Source of the DNA: Leptolyngbyaceae cyanobacterium MO_188.B28
GTDB lineage: Bacteria; Cyanobacteriota; Cyanobacteriia; Phormidesmidales; Phormidesmidaceae
Length of the DNA: 56,954 bases
Direction of reading: 5' to 3'
Assembly: GCA_030065175.1 (NCBI GenBank)
Contig: JASJDH010000008.1
Location: 1-56,954, forward strand
Part shown: positions 1-9,990 of the stretch, one piece after another
Position numbering within the stretch: the stretch's first letter is position 1
How the letters are laid out: the number at the start of each line of letters is the position of its first letter
Made by a program: the position numbers and the translations under genes
Notes under the pieces: generated by a model
Database searches by the model: none
Seen by the model: only the letters and a program-made list of their open reading frames with translations
What the model was told of the DNA's origin: nothing

Positions 1-285
1 CTGATTGAGTGGTTCTTGGCCTGGTTTGATTGGTGTTCTCAGATCCATGAGCGGGGGTATCGCAACCATCCGTTAACCGAGGCGCAGAAGGAGAGCAATC
101 GGGAGAAGTCTAAGGTCCGCGCCAAGGTGGAGCATGTGTTTGGGGCCTGGGTGAATGAGATGGGCGGTAAGTTGATTCGCTCCATTGGAATTGAGCGGGC
201 CAAAGCCAATTTGGGGTTGAGGAATCTGGCGTTCAACTTGAAACGATACGTGTCTCTGGAAACCCGGGCGGCGAATGCAAAATAA
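1..285 (+). pseudogene. IS5-family transposase, C-terminal fragment (runs off left edge)
   Basis: The frame is open from base 1, so the gene begins outside the window. About 94 codons are visible. The segment with RAKVEHVFG, then the MGGK and LIRSIG stretch and the closing NLGLRNLAFNLKRY, is the C-terminal DDE signature of IS5-family (IS1031/IS903-like) transposases, in which the E of VEHVFG is the last catalytic acid. The protein would bind its own IS ends and cut and join DNA. No terminal inverted repeat could be assigned downstream, so whether the copy is complete cannot be judged. Family call is confident, functionality unknown. Confidence 0.8.
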
Positions 286-472
286 CCGGAGGAGAATTGG
301 ACGTAGCAACCTCAGCTAAAGGCTTTCAGGCGATTGCAGTCCCTATAGTCAATGCAAGAGTCAATACACGGATAAGAGGGTTATGAATTTACGATCCATC
401 CAACTGTTCAAAAAAATTGCTTCAGGGGCTGACTGGATGAGTGTAGTTTGAATTTTTCGAGGTGCCCTTCTG

Positions 473-1534
473 TTAATCGACAATTGACAAAGCTAATAGC
501 CACCCCACAATTAGCCCTGTTGTAGCTGTACCAAGCAAAATCCGAAGCACCTCACTGGAGCGAACATGCTCTTTTAGGTATACCCCGGCCCAAGACCCAG
601 GCCAAGACCCAGCCCAAGCCAAAACACCAGCAAAACCAAAAGCCAAAAAAAAGAACGAATCAGACGACAGTCCAACCCCAGCCAAAGCCAAAGCCAAAGT
701 CCCAACCAAAGCTAAAACCCAAGCTGAAACACCAGCATCAGCTCCAGCATGAGCCCCGGCTGCAGCCCAAGCCCAAGTACCAGCTGCAGCCAAAAACCAA
801 GTCCAAGGCGGAACATAACCTGAAGCACCAGACCAAGAACGAAAATTATGATGAAGATTTAAATTGATAGCGATCAAAAAACCTTGACATCCATAGAGTC
901 CAGAGAAAACTGCTAATCGAAGCCGGGGAATCACTTTACTAGTTCTTGCCCTATTCTTTTGAGATGAAGCTGACGGTCGAGAAGTCCCCTCAGAAGAGAC
1001 CTGTGTTGCATGATGGGCACCTCGATTCTTTCCCTTCGAGGATCCCTGATAGCTTCGAGTTAGTTCGATTAGCGACTCAACTCCCTCTATTAATTTCTTC
1101 ACATCTCGACGAAAATCAGGGTCATGCCGAAGAAAAACACTTTGCCAACTAGTTAAGCCTTTTAACGATGACGGAAGCTCATACTCCTTAGGCATACTGG
1201 CTCCGTTAACTAACAACGGGATAATCGGAATCCCCCGATTCAGTGCAGCCTCTATCTCTATACGGACCCAGTCAGTGAGATTATAAATCCTTGGATATCC
1301 ATCAGCGCCAGCTACTGTCGTCCACGTGGGGCCAATCACCACAATTAAAACTTGACAGCGCCCGACTGACTTTTCTAAATGCTCACGGAAATTCACTCCT
1401 ACAGGGATTGAGTCTACATCCTTAAAAACACGCCTCCTGCCAAAGTAATTCTCAAGGTGATCGTAAAGACGTCCAGTTTCGGCAATGCTGTCACTTCGGC
1501 GATAAGAAATAAAGATAGATCCCGAACTCGACAT
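473..1534 (-). CDS. TIR-domain protein with C-terminal membrane segments
   Basis: 353 aa from an ATG. Residues about 6-110 form a TIR domain: FISYRRSD at the start, RVFKDVDSIPVG (box-2-like), a hydrophobic strand QVLIVVIG, then DWVRIEIEAAL, where an acidic residue (E93 or E95) lies at the position of the catalytic Glu of NAD-cleaving TIRs. Residues about 160-200 are a charged, Ser-rich linker. Residues about 207-353 are Ala/Gly/Trp-rich with several hydrophobic stretches that look membrane-spanning. The DNA for this part has a hexanucleotide-like GCCCAA/GCCAAA periodicity. TIR proteins in bacteria act as signalling adaptors or NADase effectors in conflict systems; membrane anchoring suggests a surface-proximal effector, which is inference. 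The gene stands alone between transposon remnants. Confidence 0.8.
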   Translation of the reverse strand: MSSSGSIFISYRRSDSIAETGRLYDHLENYFGRRRVFKDVDSIPVGVNFREHLEKSVGRCQVLIVVIGPTWTTVAGADGYPRIYNLTDWVRIEIEAALNRGIPIIPLLVNGASMPKEYELPSSLKGLTSWQSVFLRHDPDFRRDVKKLIEGVESLIELTRSYQGSSKGKNRGAHHATQVSSEGTSRPSASSQKNRARTSKVIPRLRLAVFSGLYGCQGFLIAINLNLHHNFRSWSGASGYVPPWTWFLAAAGTWAWAAAGAHAGADAGVSAWVLALVGTLALALAGVGLSSDSFFFLAFGFAGVLAWAGSWPGSWAGVYLKEHVRSSEVLRILLGTATTGLIVGWLLALSIVD

Positions 1535-1705
1535 AGGCTAAATTGGGCTAACAACACAGAGCAAGGAGCGGTTACAGGTCTGGCAGTCGGCACCCTCTCT
1601 TTGGTTGCATACCTATTAAAACCACTGAATTGAAGCCATTACAGGAAATATCACCACATCTCATAAGAGATCAAACAATGGCTAGGACAGCACATGTCAT
1701 TTTTT

Positions 1706-1907
1706 GGCCCTAAAGTAGCGAAGCTGCGATTTGGGGCAATTTAGTACAAATCAACCAGCAAATGGAACGATAGAATGGGCATTTCAGCCACTTTGACTTC
1801 ATTCAGTTGAGGCTGATCAGTCAAAATAGCTCATAAGATAAACTCCTTATGGGGCAAGACTTTCATGCCTAAATTGCCCGAAAATGCAGCCCTGCTACTT
1901 TAGGGAC
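1706..1907. repeat. MITE-like inverted-repeat element, family 1, copy A
   Basis: About 202 bp with no coding capacity. The ends are imperfect inverted repeats of about 37 bp: CCCTAAAGTAGC, then GCTGC, then GGGCAATTTAG, read inward from both sides. Copy B (11517-11718) matches this copy along its length, and copy C (50056-50255) has the same kind of ends. Size, lack of a gene and multiple copies fit a non-autonomous element moved by a transposase elsewhere. Confidence 0.75.
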
Positions 1908-2003
1908 AAAAAGGCGCAATCGCACATTTGGATGGGCCAGTGAAGGAGTTGGGCAAAAGACGGCAAGCAGTCAACACAACGGATAATTGCACATAGAATA
2001 ATA

Positions 2004-2025
2004 TGTATAATTATTTGTATAATTA
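2004..2025 (+). promoter_or_regulatory. Candidate operator/promoter of the toxin-antitoxin pair
   Basis: The decamer TGTATAATTA occurs twice as a direct repeat (2004-2013 and 2016-2025), 12 bp apart start to start, 28 bp before the antitoxin ATG. Each copy contains a TATAAT-like -10 hexamer. Toxin-antitoxin operons are usually autoregulated by the antitoxin binding such repeats at the promoter; binding here is inferred. Confidence 0.45.
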
Positions 2026-2052
2026 CAGGCTTCCTAGAAACGAGGTTCTGCA

Positions 2053-2382
2053 ATGATTAGTCTCGATAACATTCATTCTTTTACTCAATTCCAACGTCAA
2101 GCCAAAGCATTTGCCGATAAGGTGCGAGCCAGCCAAACCCCGATGGTGCTCACAGTAAACGGTGAAGCCGCACTAGTCCTCCATGAAGCTCACGCCTTCC
2201 AGAAACTTCTCGACCGGCTCGCCGAGCTAGAGAACGAGCTTGAAGCGCTCAAGCTCCAGACGCTGCGCCATGACATCCAAATTGGCCTCGATCAGGCAGA
2301 CAGAGGGGAATTCTCAGACGCCAGCATTGAAGATATCAAAGCCGAAGGGCGACGGCGGTTGGCCGCACAAAAGCAAAGTTAA
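2053..2382 (+). CDS. Type II antitoxin, Phd/YefM-like
   Basis: 109 aa. The N-terminal about 55 residues have the Phd/YefM pattern: a helix, then TPMVLTVNGEAALVLHEA, the strand-turn-strand (usually VLTNNGKPVAVL) that forms the DNA-binding fold. A Leu/Glu-rich helix follows (residues about 58-75), and a charged C-terminus, the usual toxin-binding tail, ends in KQS. Its stop codon directly abuts the toxin ATG (TAAATG), so the two are translationally coupled. It would neutralise the ParE-like toxin encoded next and repress the operon, probably through the repeats at 2004-2025. Ribosome-binding site is weak (GAGG at about 2042). Confidence 0.85.
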   Translation: MISLDNIHSFTQFQRQAKAFADKVRASQTPMVLTVNGEAALVLHEAHAFQKLLDRLAELENELEALKLQTLRHDIQIGLDQADRGEFSDASIEDIKAEGRRRLAAQKQS

Positions 2383-2685
2383 ATGATTCCCATCCGTCGC
2401 ACCAGACAAGCTGAAGCCGATCTACTTGAGATCTGGCTCTACATTGCACGGGACAACGTAGACCGGGCTGATGAGTTGCTCGACCGGCTCGATGAGAGAT
2501 CGCAGATCCTCAGCCAGCATCCTGAAGCAGGTCGGAAACGCGATGAGCTGGCGCCTGGGATCCGGAGCCTCACAGCAGACGAATATCTGATCTTCTACCG
2601 CGTTACGGATGTCCAGGTTGAAATATTGAGAGTCCTGCATGGAGCCCGAAACCTGCCTCGTATTTTTCAGGCAGGGATGGAGTAG
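2383..2685 (+). CDS. parE: ParE/RelE-superfamily toxin
   Basis: 100 aa, the usual ParE length. It starts at the ATG directly after the antitoxin stop. Recognisable family features are TRQAEADLLEIWLYIA at the N-terminus, the long helix pair with DRLDERSQILSQHPEAGRKRDEL, and the C-terminal strands EYLIFYRV and VEILRVLHGARNL. These are the ParE signature rather than RelE, which has a different active-site triad. ParE toxins poison DNA gyrase; this is known for the family and not shown here. The pair looks intact and may stabilise this element-rich region. Confidence 0.85.
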   Translation: MIPIRRTRQAEADLLEIWLYIARDNVDRADELLDRLDERSQILSQHPEAGRKRDELAPGIRSLTADEYLIFYRVTDVQVEILRVLHGARNLPRIFQAGME

Positions 2686-2959
2686 GATTCGCTCAAACTC
2701 TTTATGGCGGAAGCCCCCCGCTTGCTCAGAGACTTGCGATCGCAGCCTCCATTCGTTCGCTCACTCGCCCTCTCTTAGACTTGAGGTATACTTCCCTACT
2801 TCAGCTACCAGCACAGAGATATTTAGGCTAATTCGCAGCGACTCCGGCAGGCAATCTCAGCGCTGTGACATTCGACCCTAGGCGGACAAATACCGAGATC
2901 GCATGTTTGGCGTCTCCACTCTTTTCGCATCGCCAACAGTTGACATGAGGAGGATAAAC
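2686..2959. other. Intergenic, 274 bp
   Basis: Between the toxin and the next gene I see no coding sequence with good support. It holds a HIP1-type GCGATCGC octamer near 2734 and, at its end, the strong ribosome-binding site GAGGAGG (2947-2953) of the following gene. Confidence 0.4.
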
Positions 2960-3631
2960 ATGACGAATAAAGCTCATTGTAAAGACAAGCCATTGATCCA
3001 TAAACTTCGATATTTAATGCGCTCTAGCTCATATAAAGACTGGTTCAAAGCGTATCAATTAGTGCAAAACAAAACTCCAGAAAATATCAAAACATTTGAC
3101 GATTTTGATTCATTTTTCAAGCTGGATATCAAAGCTTTCTATATCAATAATATGGTATACGACTTAGAAATGGATCTGTATAACGAGGGCAGGGATGATT
3201 TGAATCTATTGAAAATGCGGGTGGAATTCTGTCGATGGGTATATCAACAGTTTTCTCAAGAATCTGATTTGAATATTGCCAATTTTCGCAATTTCGAAGC
3301 AGAATCACTCTGGGAAATCGGAGGAACGGAGCAAGCTGAAAAACTTTTTCAAGACTTGATTACGGATTTCCCCGATTTTGCTTACGGATACATTTATTAT
3401 GCCGATGCTCACTGGCAATCAAACTGGAGTTATCAGCACGAACCCAACTACGCTAAAGCAGAGTCTATATATCGTCAGGCGTTAAAGAAACCGAAAATGG
3501 AAGATATTGCGGTGGTTCAAGAAAGACTTGACGATATGCTCTTTGAAAAAAAACACCCTGAGGAAAGAGAAAAAATTAAGAAAACGAGACTCAAACACAT
3601 CCAGTCAAGAAAAAATTTAAGCCCATCATAG
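2960..3631 (+). CDS. Hypothetical protein with TPR-like helical C-terminus
   Basis: 223 aa from the ATG at 2960. This start is preferred over an upstream one at 2903 because GAGGAGG lies six bases before it. The N-terminal half is charged and helical (RDDLNLLKMRVEFCRWVYQQ). Residues about 115-200 look like tetratricopeptide-type helical hairpins: ESLWEIGGTEQAEKLFQDLI, then DFAYGYIYYADAHW and YAKAESIYRQALK. The tail is very Lys-rich. The base composition is more AT-rich than its neighbours, suggesting recent acquisition. TPR-like helices usually bind other proteins. I do not recognise the family and assign no function. Confidence 0.65.
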   Translation: MTNKAHCKDKPLIHKLRYLMRSSSYKDWFKAYQLVQNKTPENIKTFDDFDSFFKLDIKAFYINNMVYDLEMDLYNEGRDDLNLLKMRVEFCRWVYQQFSQESDLNIANFRNFEAESLWEIGGTEQAEKLFQDLITDFPDFAYGYIYYADAHWQSNWSYQHEPNYAKAESIYRQALKKPKMEDIAVVQERLDDMLFEKKHPEEREKIKKTRLKHIQSRKNLSPS

Positions 3632-3713
3632 CGACGAGGAATACCTTCAAAATGACGGTTAGCTCTCAAATTTTGTCATGATCTAAGTAGAGGGCTCAAT
3701 CAGGCCAGTCGTC

Positions 3714-4440
3714 ATGGATTTCCCAGATCTTTTGCTCCCCACTCAAAGCGAACTCAAGCTGGAGAGTTTGACCCTCGACCCTGACTCAAATCTCATCACC
3801 CTCCACCTCATCTCCACTCAAACCACCGCCCATTGCCCGCTCTGCCGCCATCCCACCCAGCGCGTCCATAGCCACTACCAGCGCACCCTCAAAGATCTCA
3901 CCTGGGCTAACTATCAAGTCACCTTAGAACTCCATCTCCAAAAGTTCTTCTGCGTCAATGCCGCCTGTCACCGCCAGATCTTCGTTGAGCGCCTGCCCGC
4001 GCTGACCGTCCCCTGGGCTCGTCGCACCAATCGATTGGCCTCACAACTGAGTCAAATCGGTCTCGCCTTAGGCGGGGCGGCAGGCGCTCGATGCCACAAG
4101 TTGGGCTACTCGCTCTGCCCCAATAGCGTTCTGAACGCCATCCCCTTCACCCCCTTACCCGAGCCGCCGCCCCCAAAGACCGTCGGGGTCGATGATTTTG
4201 CTTTTAAAAAGTGCCTGTCGTACGGCACTCTCATTATCGACATCGATCGACATCGCCCGATAGCGCTGCTGGAAGACGAACACGCCGACACCTTGGCTGA
4301 CTGGTTAAAGCAGCATCCCACCATTGAAACCCTCGCCCGGGACCGCTCTAAAACCTACCGCCAAGGCATGAATCAAGGCGCGCCCCAGGCTACCCAGGTC
4401 GCCGACCGATTTCACTTACTCCAAAACCTGGCTGAGCCAC
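3714..4440 (+). pseudogene. ISL3-family transposase, 3'-truncated
   Basis: The 248-codon frame starts with the ISL3 zinc finger (CPLCRHP, then CVNAAC with an RQIFVERLP tail; residues about 38-95), a helix-turn-helix-like linker, and then the start of the DDE domain: VGVDDFAFKK with the first Asp and LARDRSKTYRQGM with the second. Similarity stops after HLLQNLAE at about 4430; the third catalytic acid and the remaining C-terminus are missing and the frame closes in unrelated sequence. ISL3 transposases normally exceed 400 aa. It is therefore a dead fragment, cut by a deletion. Confidence 0.85.
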
Positions 4441-4544
4441 CATTCTTAATACCCCCATAATGGACTAAAGGACCTTGAGAATTACGACTCTGTTGAGTGT
4501 GAGACATCCTGAAACCTCCAAAATAACTACAGCAGAGGAAAAAA

Positions 4545-6268
4545 CTATGGGTCTTTGCTTGGTCGCCGTTGAAACCAATATTGTCGAGCCTCCTCTTTGA
4601 GAGAACGGTGTCGGTATCGCCTTAAGCGTTCCAGTTCCGCTTCATCAGCCCAGATAATCCAGCGCTGACCCGCTTCAGAAACCTCTCTGGCTTGCAGTTT
4701 ACCCTTGCGCCGCCAACTCAAAAGAGTGGGGGAAGGCATATCCAGCGCCTGGGCTAAATCCCTCACCCACCACTCATGGGGACCGAGTTCCTCTGATGAG
4801 GTCTTCGCCTTATCGGGGTGAGTCAATCCGAGGGTGCGCATTAACGCCCAGACCGAATCGTGATTAAAGGTTTGAGTCTTCCTGGACGGGCGGAACCCTT
4901 CTTGGTTAAGCTGATGCGCGATCTGCTTTGCATTCAGCCCCTCTGCTCTGAGGGCGCGAATGCGCTCACAGAGTTGGGGATAGTAGCTCAGCTGAGTGTA
5001 CTTGCCTACGGGGCGAATCAGCAGTCCGCTGGTGGAGTTTCCACCAATCCAATCAATGCGGACCTGAACCCGTTCGCTATCACCTTCCACCTCGATTGAA
5101 ACTTTCGAGATCAGCTGTCGAATAATCTCTTTACGTTGGACCTGAGTTGTCGTGGGCGCGGCCCATAAAGTCGGAATATCCGCCGCCAACTCACGAATGG
5201 CCTGCTGCTCCGCCGCCGAAAGGGTCCGGGGCTGCTGTTGCAGGAACTGCTCATAGTCAGCTTGGAGCTGCTGCTGGGCAACCAGCTTAGCTTCCCAATC
5301 TCGGCCTAACTGACGCGCCACCAGGCGATTTTCCGGCTCCACTTGAAGATAGTGTCGCTCTGCTCGACCCGCTTCAAAGGCGGCTCGCTCCAACCGTTGT
5401 CGCCAAATGCGGTGTAAGTCCTCCCGTTCCTGCTCCAGTCGAGCAGCGGCGGCCAGCGAGACTTCCAGCGCCGTCGGCTGCAGCGCCGCCAGCACCTGTT
5501 GACTGATGAACTCGTCGAGCACCGGACCTGAGATCATTTGGCAGGACTCGCCGCCATAGTTTCGGCTTAAGGTGCAACATCTGTAGTTATAGGTCCGACT
5601 GTCCTTTCGATAGGAGACCGCCATTCGATAATCGCATTTACCGCAGAAGAGCAACCCCGGCAATAGCGCTGCTCCGTTGCGCACCGCCCCGGGCTGGTCG
5701 GCTCGGTTTTGATTCGCTTTCAAGCGGGCTAAATTGCGCTGGAATTGTTCTCTGGAAATATAGGCAGGCACATGCTGTTCCAGACGAGCATGCCACTGCT
5801 CAGGCGGCAGGCAAACTCGCCCGGTTCCTCGACGACCTGGTTTCTGCTTACGCGGATCGACCTGTCGTCGACCATAAGCATAGACGCCAGCGTAGATCGG
5901 GTTAGTGAGCAAGTTCTGCAACGTCGCCTGAGTGGACGGACGCCATTCCAGTTCGCCTTTGTTCTCACTGCTGTAAGAACGCATGCCAAACCGGATGTCA
6001 TGCTGGACCAAGTAGCGCAATACGCCATTAATCGTGCCGAACTCCTCATATTTCTGGAACGTCAATCGGATGACCGATTGCACCTGCTCATCCGGGTCCA
6101 GGATAATTTCCCCCTGCGGACTGTGGATATACCCTGTAGGCAACGGAAAGCGCAGTTCGCCTCGCTGAGCCTTCTGCAGGACGCCTTGCTGCATCCGTTG
6201 CCTCAGGGTATGAAGCTCTGCAACCGATAAAGTCCCCTTTAACCCCAACAGCAGCTGATCGTTATATT
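4545..6268 (-). pseudogene. Large serine recombinase lacking its catalytic domain
   Basis: The 567-codon frame reads LLLGLKGTLSVAELHTLR at its beginning, the last part of a serine-recombinase catalytic domain. It is followed by the recombinase domain (residues about 30-170), a zinc ribbon with CGKCDYRM, RCC and SC (about 205-240), a long coiled coil (about 255-340) and C-terminal DNA-binding helices with WWVRDLAQALDMPSPTLLSW. The upstream part with the nucleophilic Ser is absent: the open frame runs straight into the end of the Tn3 element at 6269. Family members catalyse phage or element integration and excision. This copy cannot be catalytic. The missing 5' part was not found elsewhere in the window. 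Confidence 0.85.
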
Positions 6269-6307
6269 GGGGTGATTGAAGCGAAGCTGCAACGAGGGGT
6301 CATTAGC
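6269..6307 (+). repeat. Tn3-family left terminal inverted repeat
   Basis: 39 bp, begins GGGGTGATTG and ends GGTCATTAGC. Its reverse complement is found without mismatch at 9544-9582. Confidence 0.9.
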
Positions 6308-6446
6308 TCAAAACGCTTGCTGTGAAAAGCTTTCAGGCGTTAACTTTTGTAAAGTCAATGACCTGCTTGGCTTTCAAATGATAAGTTTAGCTTATATTCA
6401 CTGACAATGTTTACGCTCTCTGGAGCAATGATTCTAGAGGCGTAGA

Positions 6447-9398
6447 ATGAAGCGAAAGTGGGAAAATTATGAGCTGATTGAGCATTGGACCATTGATACT
6501 GAGGAAAGGGAACTAATCCGCAAAAAGAAAGGAGCAAACCGGCTGGGGTTCGCGCTGCTGTTAAAGTTCTTCCACCTGAAGGGGCGGTTTCCCGAGAAGA
6601 AGAATGAGATTCCTAGGGTCGTACAAGCCTTTGTAGCCGAGCAATTAGGATTGCCTGTCGACCTCTACCAAGAATACAGCTGGCGAGGCAAAACTATCAA
6701 ACGCCATCGGGCTGAAATCCGAGAGATAATAGGCTTTCGTCCGATGCGGCTGGAAGACTTTGATGATTTGCGGCAGTGGCTCATTGATGACGTGTTGCCT
6801 CAGGAAGTGGATGAGAGGCGGATAAAACGGTCGTTCTACGGGGAGTTAAGAGTGCGCAAGATTGAGCCTCCTACATATACTCAAGTGGAGCGTCTACTGA
6901 ATTCCGCTCAACACCAGTTTGAGGTACAGCTCTGTGGCTCGATAGCAAACAAGTTGCCTAAGTCCTGTCTCAAAGCGCTGGATGCACTGACCGGTCCCCA
7001 AGAGGATTCATACATCCTAGACCCTGAGGAAATCCCACTCAATCAGCTCAAGCAGGAAGCCGGAGGCGTGAGCCTGAACAGTCTGTCAGCCGAACTGTCA
7101 AAGCTCGAAATTGTGCAGAAGGTGGCCCTGACGGAAGACCTGTTTAGCCACTTGTGTGAAAGTATCGTCGAACGCTATCGATTGCGGGTGGCGACAGAGA
7201 CCCTGACGGAGTTGAGGCGGCACCCCGACCCGATTCGCTACACGCTGTTGGCGGCGTTTTGCTGGCTACGCTCCCAAGAGATTATCGATAACGTGGTTGA
7301 GCTGTTTATCCAGTTGGTGCATCGCATGGAACGGCGAAGCAAAAAGCGGGTTTCAGAGGCAGTTGTCGCCAAAGCCCAAGGCGGTGATGACCATGACAAG
7401 ATTCTGTACCAGATCGCTCTGGCGTCCCTGGCGGAACCGGAGGGACTGGTGAAAGACGTTATCTACCCGATTGCTGGGGAAGAGAAGCTGGAGAAGCTGA
7501 TTGACAGTTTAGATGAGGGCGGCGGGACATTCCGAGAGCGTCTGGTGGCTCGCTTACGCTCTGCCTACAATCACCATTACCGTCGAATGCTGCCCGGGAT
7601 TCTCAAGGCGCTGGAGTTCCGCTCTGATAGCCCTCAACTGAAGCCAGTGATGGAGGCGCTCCAACTCCTCAAAGACTATGCGGACAAACCTCGAAAAGAA
7701 CCCTATAGCGAGGATGTGAATGTGCCCATGGAAGGCGTACTCAGCCCAGACTGGCAGGAAGCGGTGATGAGCACAGGCGCCGACGATGACCCTCAGGTGG
7801 ATCGGGTTACCTATGAACTTGCTGTTTTGCGCACGGTGCGCGAAAAGCTGCGGTGCAAGGAGATTTTTGTGCCCGGCGCCAAGCGCTACCGCAATCCCGA
7901 TGAAGATCTGCCCCAAGACTTTGAAACCAAGCGAGAAGAATACTATCAAGACCTCCAGCAGCCCCTTGAGGTGGAAGCCTTCATGGCTCAGATTCAGAGG
8001 GACATGACCCAGGCGTTGGAGCAACTTAATCGGGGCCTCCCCAAAAATTCCAAGGTGAAGATCTTGGACAAGCGGGGGGGATGGATTCAACTGACACCCC
8101 TGGAAAAGCAGGCCGAGCCTGAACAGTTATCAAAGCTCAAGGAAGAGATCAAGCATCGCTGGTCTATCATTTCCCTGCTGGATGTTCTGAAGGAAACGGA
8201 GTTTCGGCTCCATTTCACCACCCATTTTCGCAGCACAGCCAGTCGGGAGACCCTAGATGCTGCTGACCTGCGCAAACGTCTGTTGCTGTGTCTGTATGCC
8301 TTGGGAACGAATCTGGGCATTAAACGCATTGCCCATGGGGATCATGGCGCCAGCTACTTTGACTTGCACTATGTCCGGCGTAAATTTTTGAGCAAAGCCG
8401 CCCTGAGACAGGCTATTGCCGATGTGGCCAACGCCATCTTCCAGATTCGACTGCCTCATATCTGGGGGAACGCCACCACTGCCTGCGCCTCTGATTCCAA
8501 ACAGTTTGGAACCTGGGACCAGAACCTAATGACCGAGTGGCATGCCCGCTACAAAGGACGGGGCGTCATGATCTACTGGCATGTGGAGAAGAAGGCCCTT
8601 TGCGTCTATTCTCAGCTCAAACGCTGTTCTTCTTCCGAGGTCGCCGCCATGATCAAGGGCGTTCTGCGCCATTGCACCCAGATGTCGATTGATAAAAACT
8701 ATGTGGATACCCATGGTCAAAGCGAGGTGGGCTTTGCCTTCTGTTACCTCCTGGGCTTCCAGCTCATGCCCCGTATCAATGGCATTCACAAGCAAAAGCT
8801 CTATCTCCCGGGGAAAGGACAATCCAATATCTACCCCCGTCTCAAAGCCATTATCAAACGCCCCATCCGCTGGCAACTTATCCGCGAGCAGTATGACGCC
8901 ATGATCAAGTTCGCGACTGCGCTCAAGCAGGGCACTGCAGACCCAGAGGCGATCTTGTCCCGGTTCACCCGTAACAACGCCAAACACCCAGTCTACCTGG
9001 CTCTGGCTGAACTCGGCAGAGCCATTAAAACCATCTTCCTCTGCCGCTACCTGCACGACGAGCGTATCCGCCAAGAGATTCAGGAGGGGCTCAACGTGGT
9101 CGAGAACTGGAATGGCTCCAATGACTTCATCTTCTTCGGTAAAAGTGGAGACTTTACCTCCGGTCAAACTGCCCTACAAGAGCTTTCCATGCTTTGCCTC
9201 CACCTGCTCCAAATTAGTTTGGTCTACATCAACACGCTGCTCATTCAGCAGGTCTTATCGGAACCCGCATGGATGGAAAAAATGGGACCTGATGAACTTC
9301 GGGCCTTGACGCCTCTCATCTATGCCCACGTCAATCCTTACGGCGTCTTCCGGCTCAACATGGCTGAACGATTACACATTGAACCCATCGCAAGTTAG
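6447..9398 (+). CDS. tnpA: Tn3-family transposase TnpA
   Basis: 983 aa, the normal length for Tn3 transposases (about 950-1020). The N-terminal DUF4158-type DNA-binding region begins [14 protein letters not shown] and [14 protein letters not shown]. The DDE core is visible as [11 protein letters not shown] (Asp near residue 682), [13 protein letters not shown] (Asp near 753) and [13 protein letters not shown] (Glu near 886), all canonical for the family. It binds the 39-bp ends and carries out replicative transposition. With no resolvase in the element, cointegrates would have to be resolved by host recombination or in trans. The frame is uninterrupted, so it may be active. Confidence 0.95.
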   Translation: MKRKWENYELIEHWTIDTEERELIRKKKGANRLGFALLLKFFHLKGRFPEKKNEIPRVVQAFVAEQLGLPVDLYQEYSWRGKTIKRHRAEIREIIGFRPMRLEDFDDLRQWLIDDVLPQEVDERRIKRSFYGELRVRKIEPPTYTQVERLLNSAQHQFEVQLCGSIANKLPKSCLKALDALTGPQEDSYILDPEEIPLNQLKQEAGGVSLNSLSAELSKLEIVQKVALTEDLFSHLCESIVERYRLRVATETLTELRRHPDPIRYTLLAAFCWLRSQEIIDNVVELFIQLVHRMERRSKKRVSEAVVAKAQGGDDHDKILYQIALASLAEPEGLVKDVIYPIAGEEKLEKLIDSLDEGGGTFRERLVARLRSAYNHHYRRMLPGILKALEFRSDSPQLKPVMEALQLLKDYADKPRKEPYSEDVNVPMEGVLSPDWQEAVMSTGADDDPQVDRVTYELAVLRTVREKLRCKEIFVPGAKRYRNPDEDLPQDFETKREEYYQDLQQPLEVEAFMAQIQRDMTQALEQLNRGLPKNSKVKILDKRGGWIQLTPLEKQAEPEQLSKLKEEIKHRWSIISLLDVLKETEFRLHFTTHFRSTASRETLDAADLRKRLLLCLYALGTNLGIKRIAHGDHGASYFDLHYVRRKFLSKAALRQAIADVANAIFQIRLPHIWGNATTACASDSKQFGTWDQNLMTEWHARYKGRGVMIYWHVEKKALCVYSQLKRCSSSEVAAMIKGVLRHCTQMSIDKNYVDTHGQSEVGFAFCYLLGFQLMPRINGIHKQKLYLPGKGQSNIYPRLKAIIKRPIRWQLIREQYDAMIKFATALKQGTADPEAILSRFTRNNAKHPVYLALAELGRAIKTIFLCRYLHDERIRQEIQEGLNVVENWNGSNDFIFFGKSGDFTSGQTALQELSMLCLHLLQISLVYINTLLIQQVLSEPAWMEKMGPDELRALTPLIYAHVNPYGVFRLNMAERLHIEPIAS

Positions 9399-9414
9399 CG
9401 TCAACTGTCCCGAA

Positions 9415-9448
9415 ATCGCCCTAAATGACACTGCTTGTTTAGGGCGAT
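9415..9448 (+). terminator. Hairpin 17 bp after tnpA
   Basis: An 11-bp perfect stem (ATCGCCCTAAA paired with TTTAGGGCGAT) closes a 12-base loop just after the tnpA stop. No U-run follows, so it is terminator-like or protects the mRNA end. Confidence 0.5.
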
Positions 9449-9543
9449 CTCACACAGATATCAGCAGCAAAATCCTTCCCAGAATACATAAGCCAAACTT
9501 ATGAAATTACGTCAAAAAATGGGGATCCCTGGCACATCTTCCC

Positions 9544-9582
9544 GCTAATGACCCCTCGTTGCAGCTTCGCTTCAATCACCCC
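9544..9582 (-). repeat. Tn3-family right terminal inverted repeat
   Basis: Perfect inverted copy of 6269-6307. It lies inside the reading frame of the truncated IS6-type transposase, which continues through it by chance to a stop at 9499. Confidence 0.9.
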
Positions 9583-9897
9583 TTTTCGCTTAGCCCTCAA
9601 TTCATCCGCAAAAATCGGCGCAAAGCGTTCTTCCCAATCCCGCACTGTCTCGTGGGTGAATTCAAATCCTCTCACCAGAAAGAATTCTGCTACATCTCGG
9701 TAGCTCAACTTGTAGCGTAATCGACACAGTAAAACTTGGAAGACGATATCGGTCGGAAATTCCAGAAAATTGAAGGGGGTGTTTGTGCGCTCGTTAAAAG
9801 TGCAGTGACAATTTCTACAGTAGAAGACGGCATACCCAAGGTTTGTCGTGCGTTGCAGTTTGGTGATTCGGGTGGAGCAGCAGTGAGGACAGGCCAT
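9583..9897 (-). pseudogene. IS6-type transposase, N-terminal part, cut by the Tn3 element
   Basis: About 105 codons remain. From the ATG at 9897 the product starts MACPHC and carries a zinc ribbon (CPHC, then CRNC about 25 residues later), NTPFNFLEFPTDIV, and the helix-turn-helix LSYRDVAEFFLVRG with HETVRDWEERFAP. This is the N-terminus of IS6/IS240-type transposases. The catalytic DDE region should follow after RAKRKG but is replaced by the Tn3 terminal repeat. The IS end probably lies near 9970-9990, where TTCTGACAG occurs close to the stop of the neighbouring pentapeptide gene. Confidence 0.8.
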
Positions 9898-9990
9898 GAG
9901 GCAATTCTGAGATCCAGGCGGGGGCGCCGTCAGAATATCAGAAGTGTGTCTTTTATTCAATTTTGTATACTGGGTTCTGACAGTTTCAGC

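Larger units (their letters stand above)
6269..9582 (+). mobile_element. Tn3-family transposon carrying only tnpA
   Basis: 3314 bp bounded by 39-bp perfect inverted repeats (6269-6307 and 9544-9582) that start with GGGG and end TTAGC, as Tn3-family ends do. It holds one 983-aa transposase and no resolvase or passenger gene. The five bases outside each end differ (ATATT on the left, TTTTC on the right), so no 5-bp target duplication is visible. The left end lies in a serine-recombinase gene, the right end in an IS6-type transposase gene. Confidence 0.85.

Noticed and set aside
7554-9167. Minus-strand frames of 178 and 213 codons inside tnpA
   Set aside because: Antisense to a complete Tn3 transposase with all catalytic motifs.
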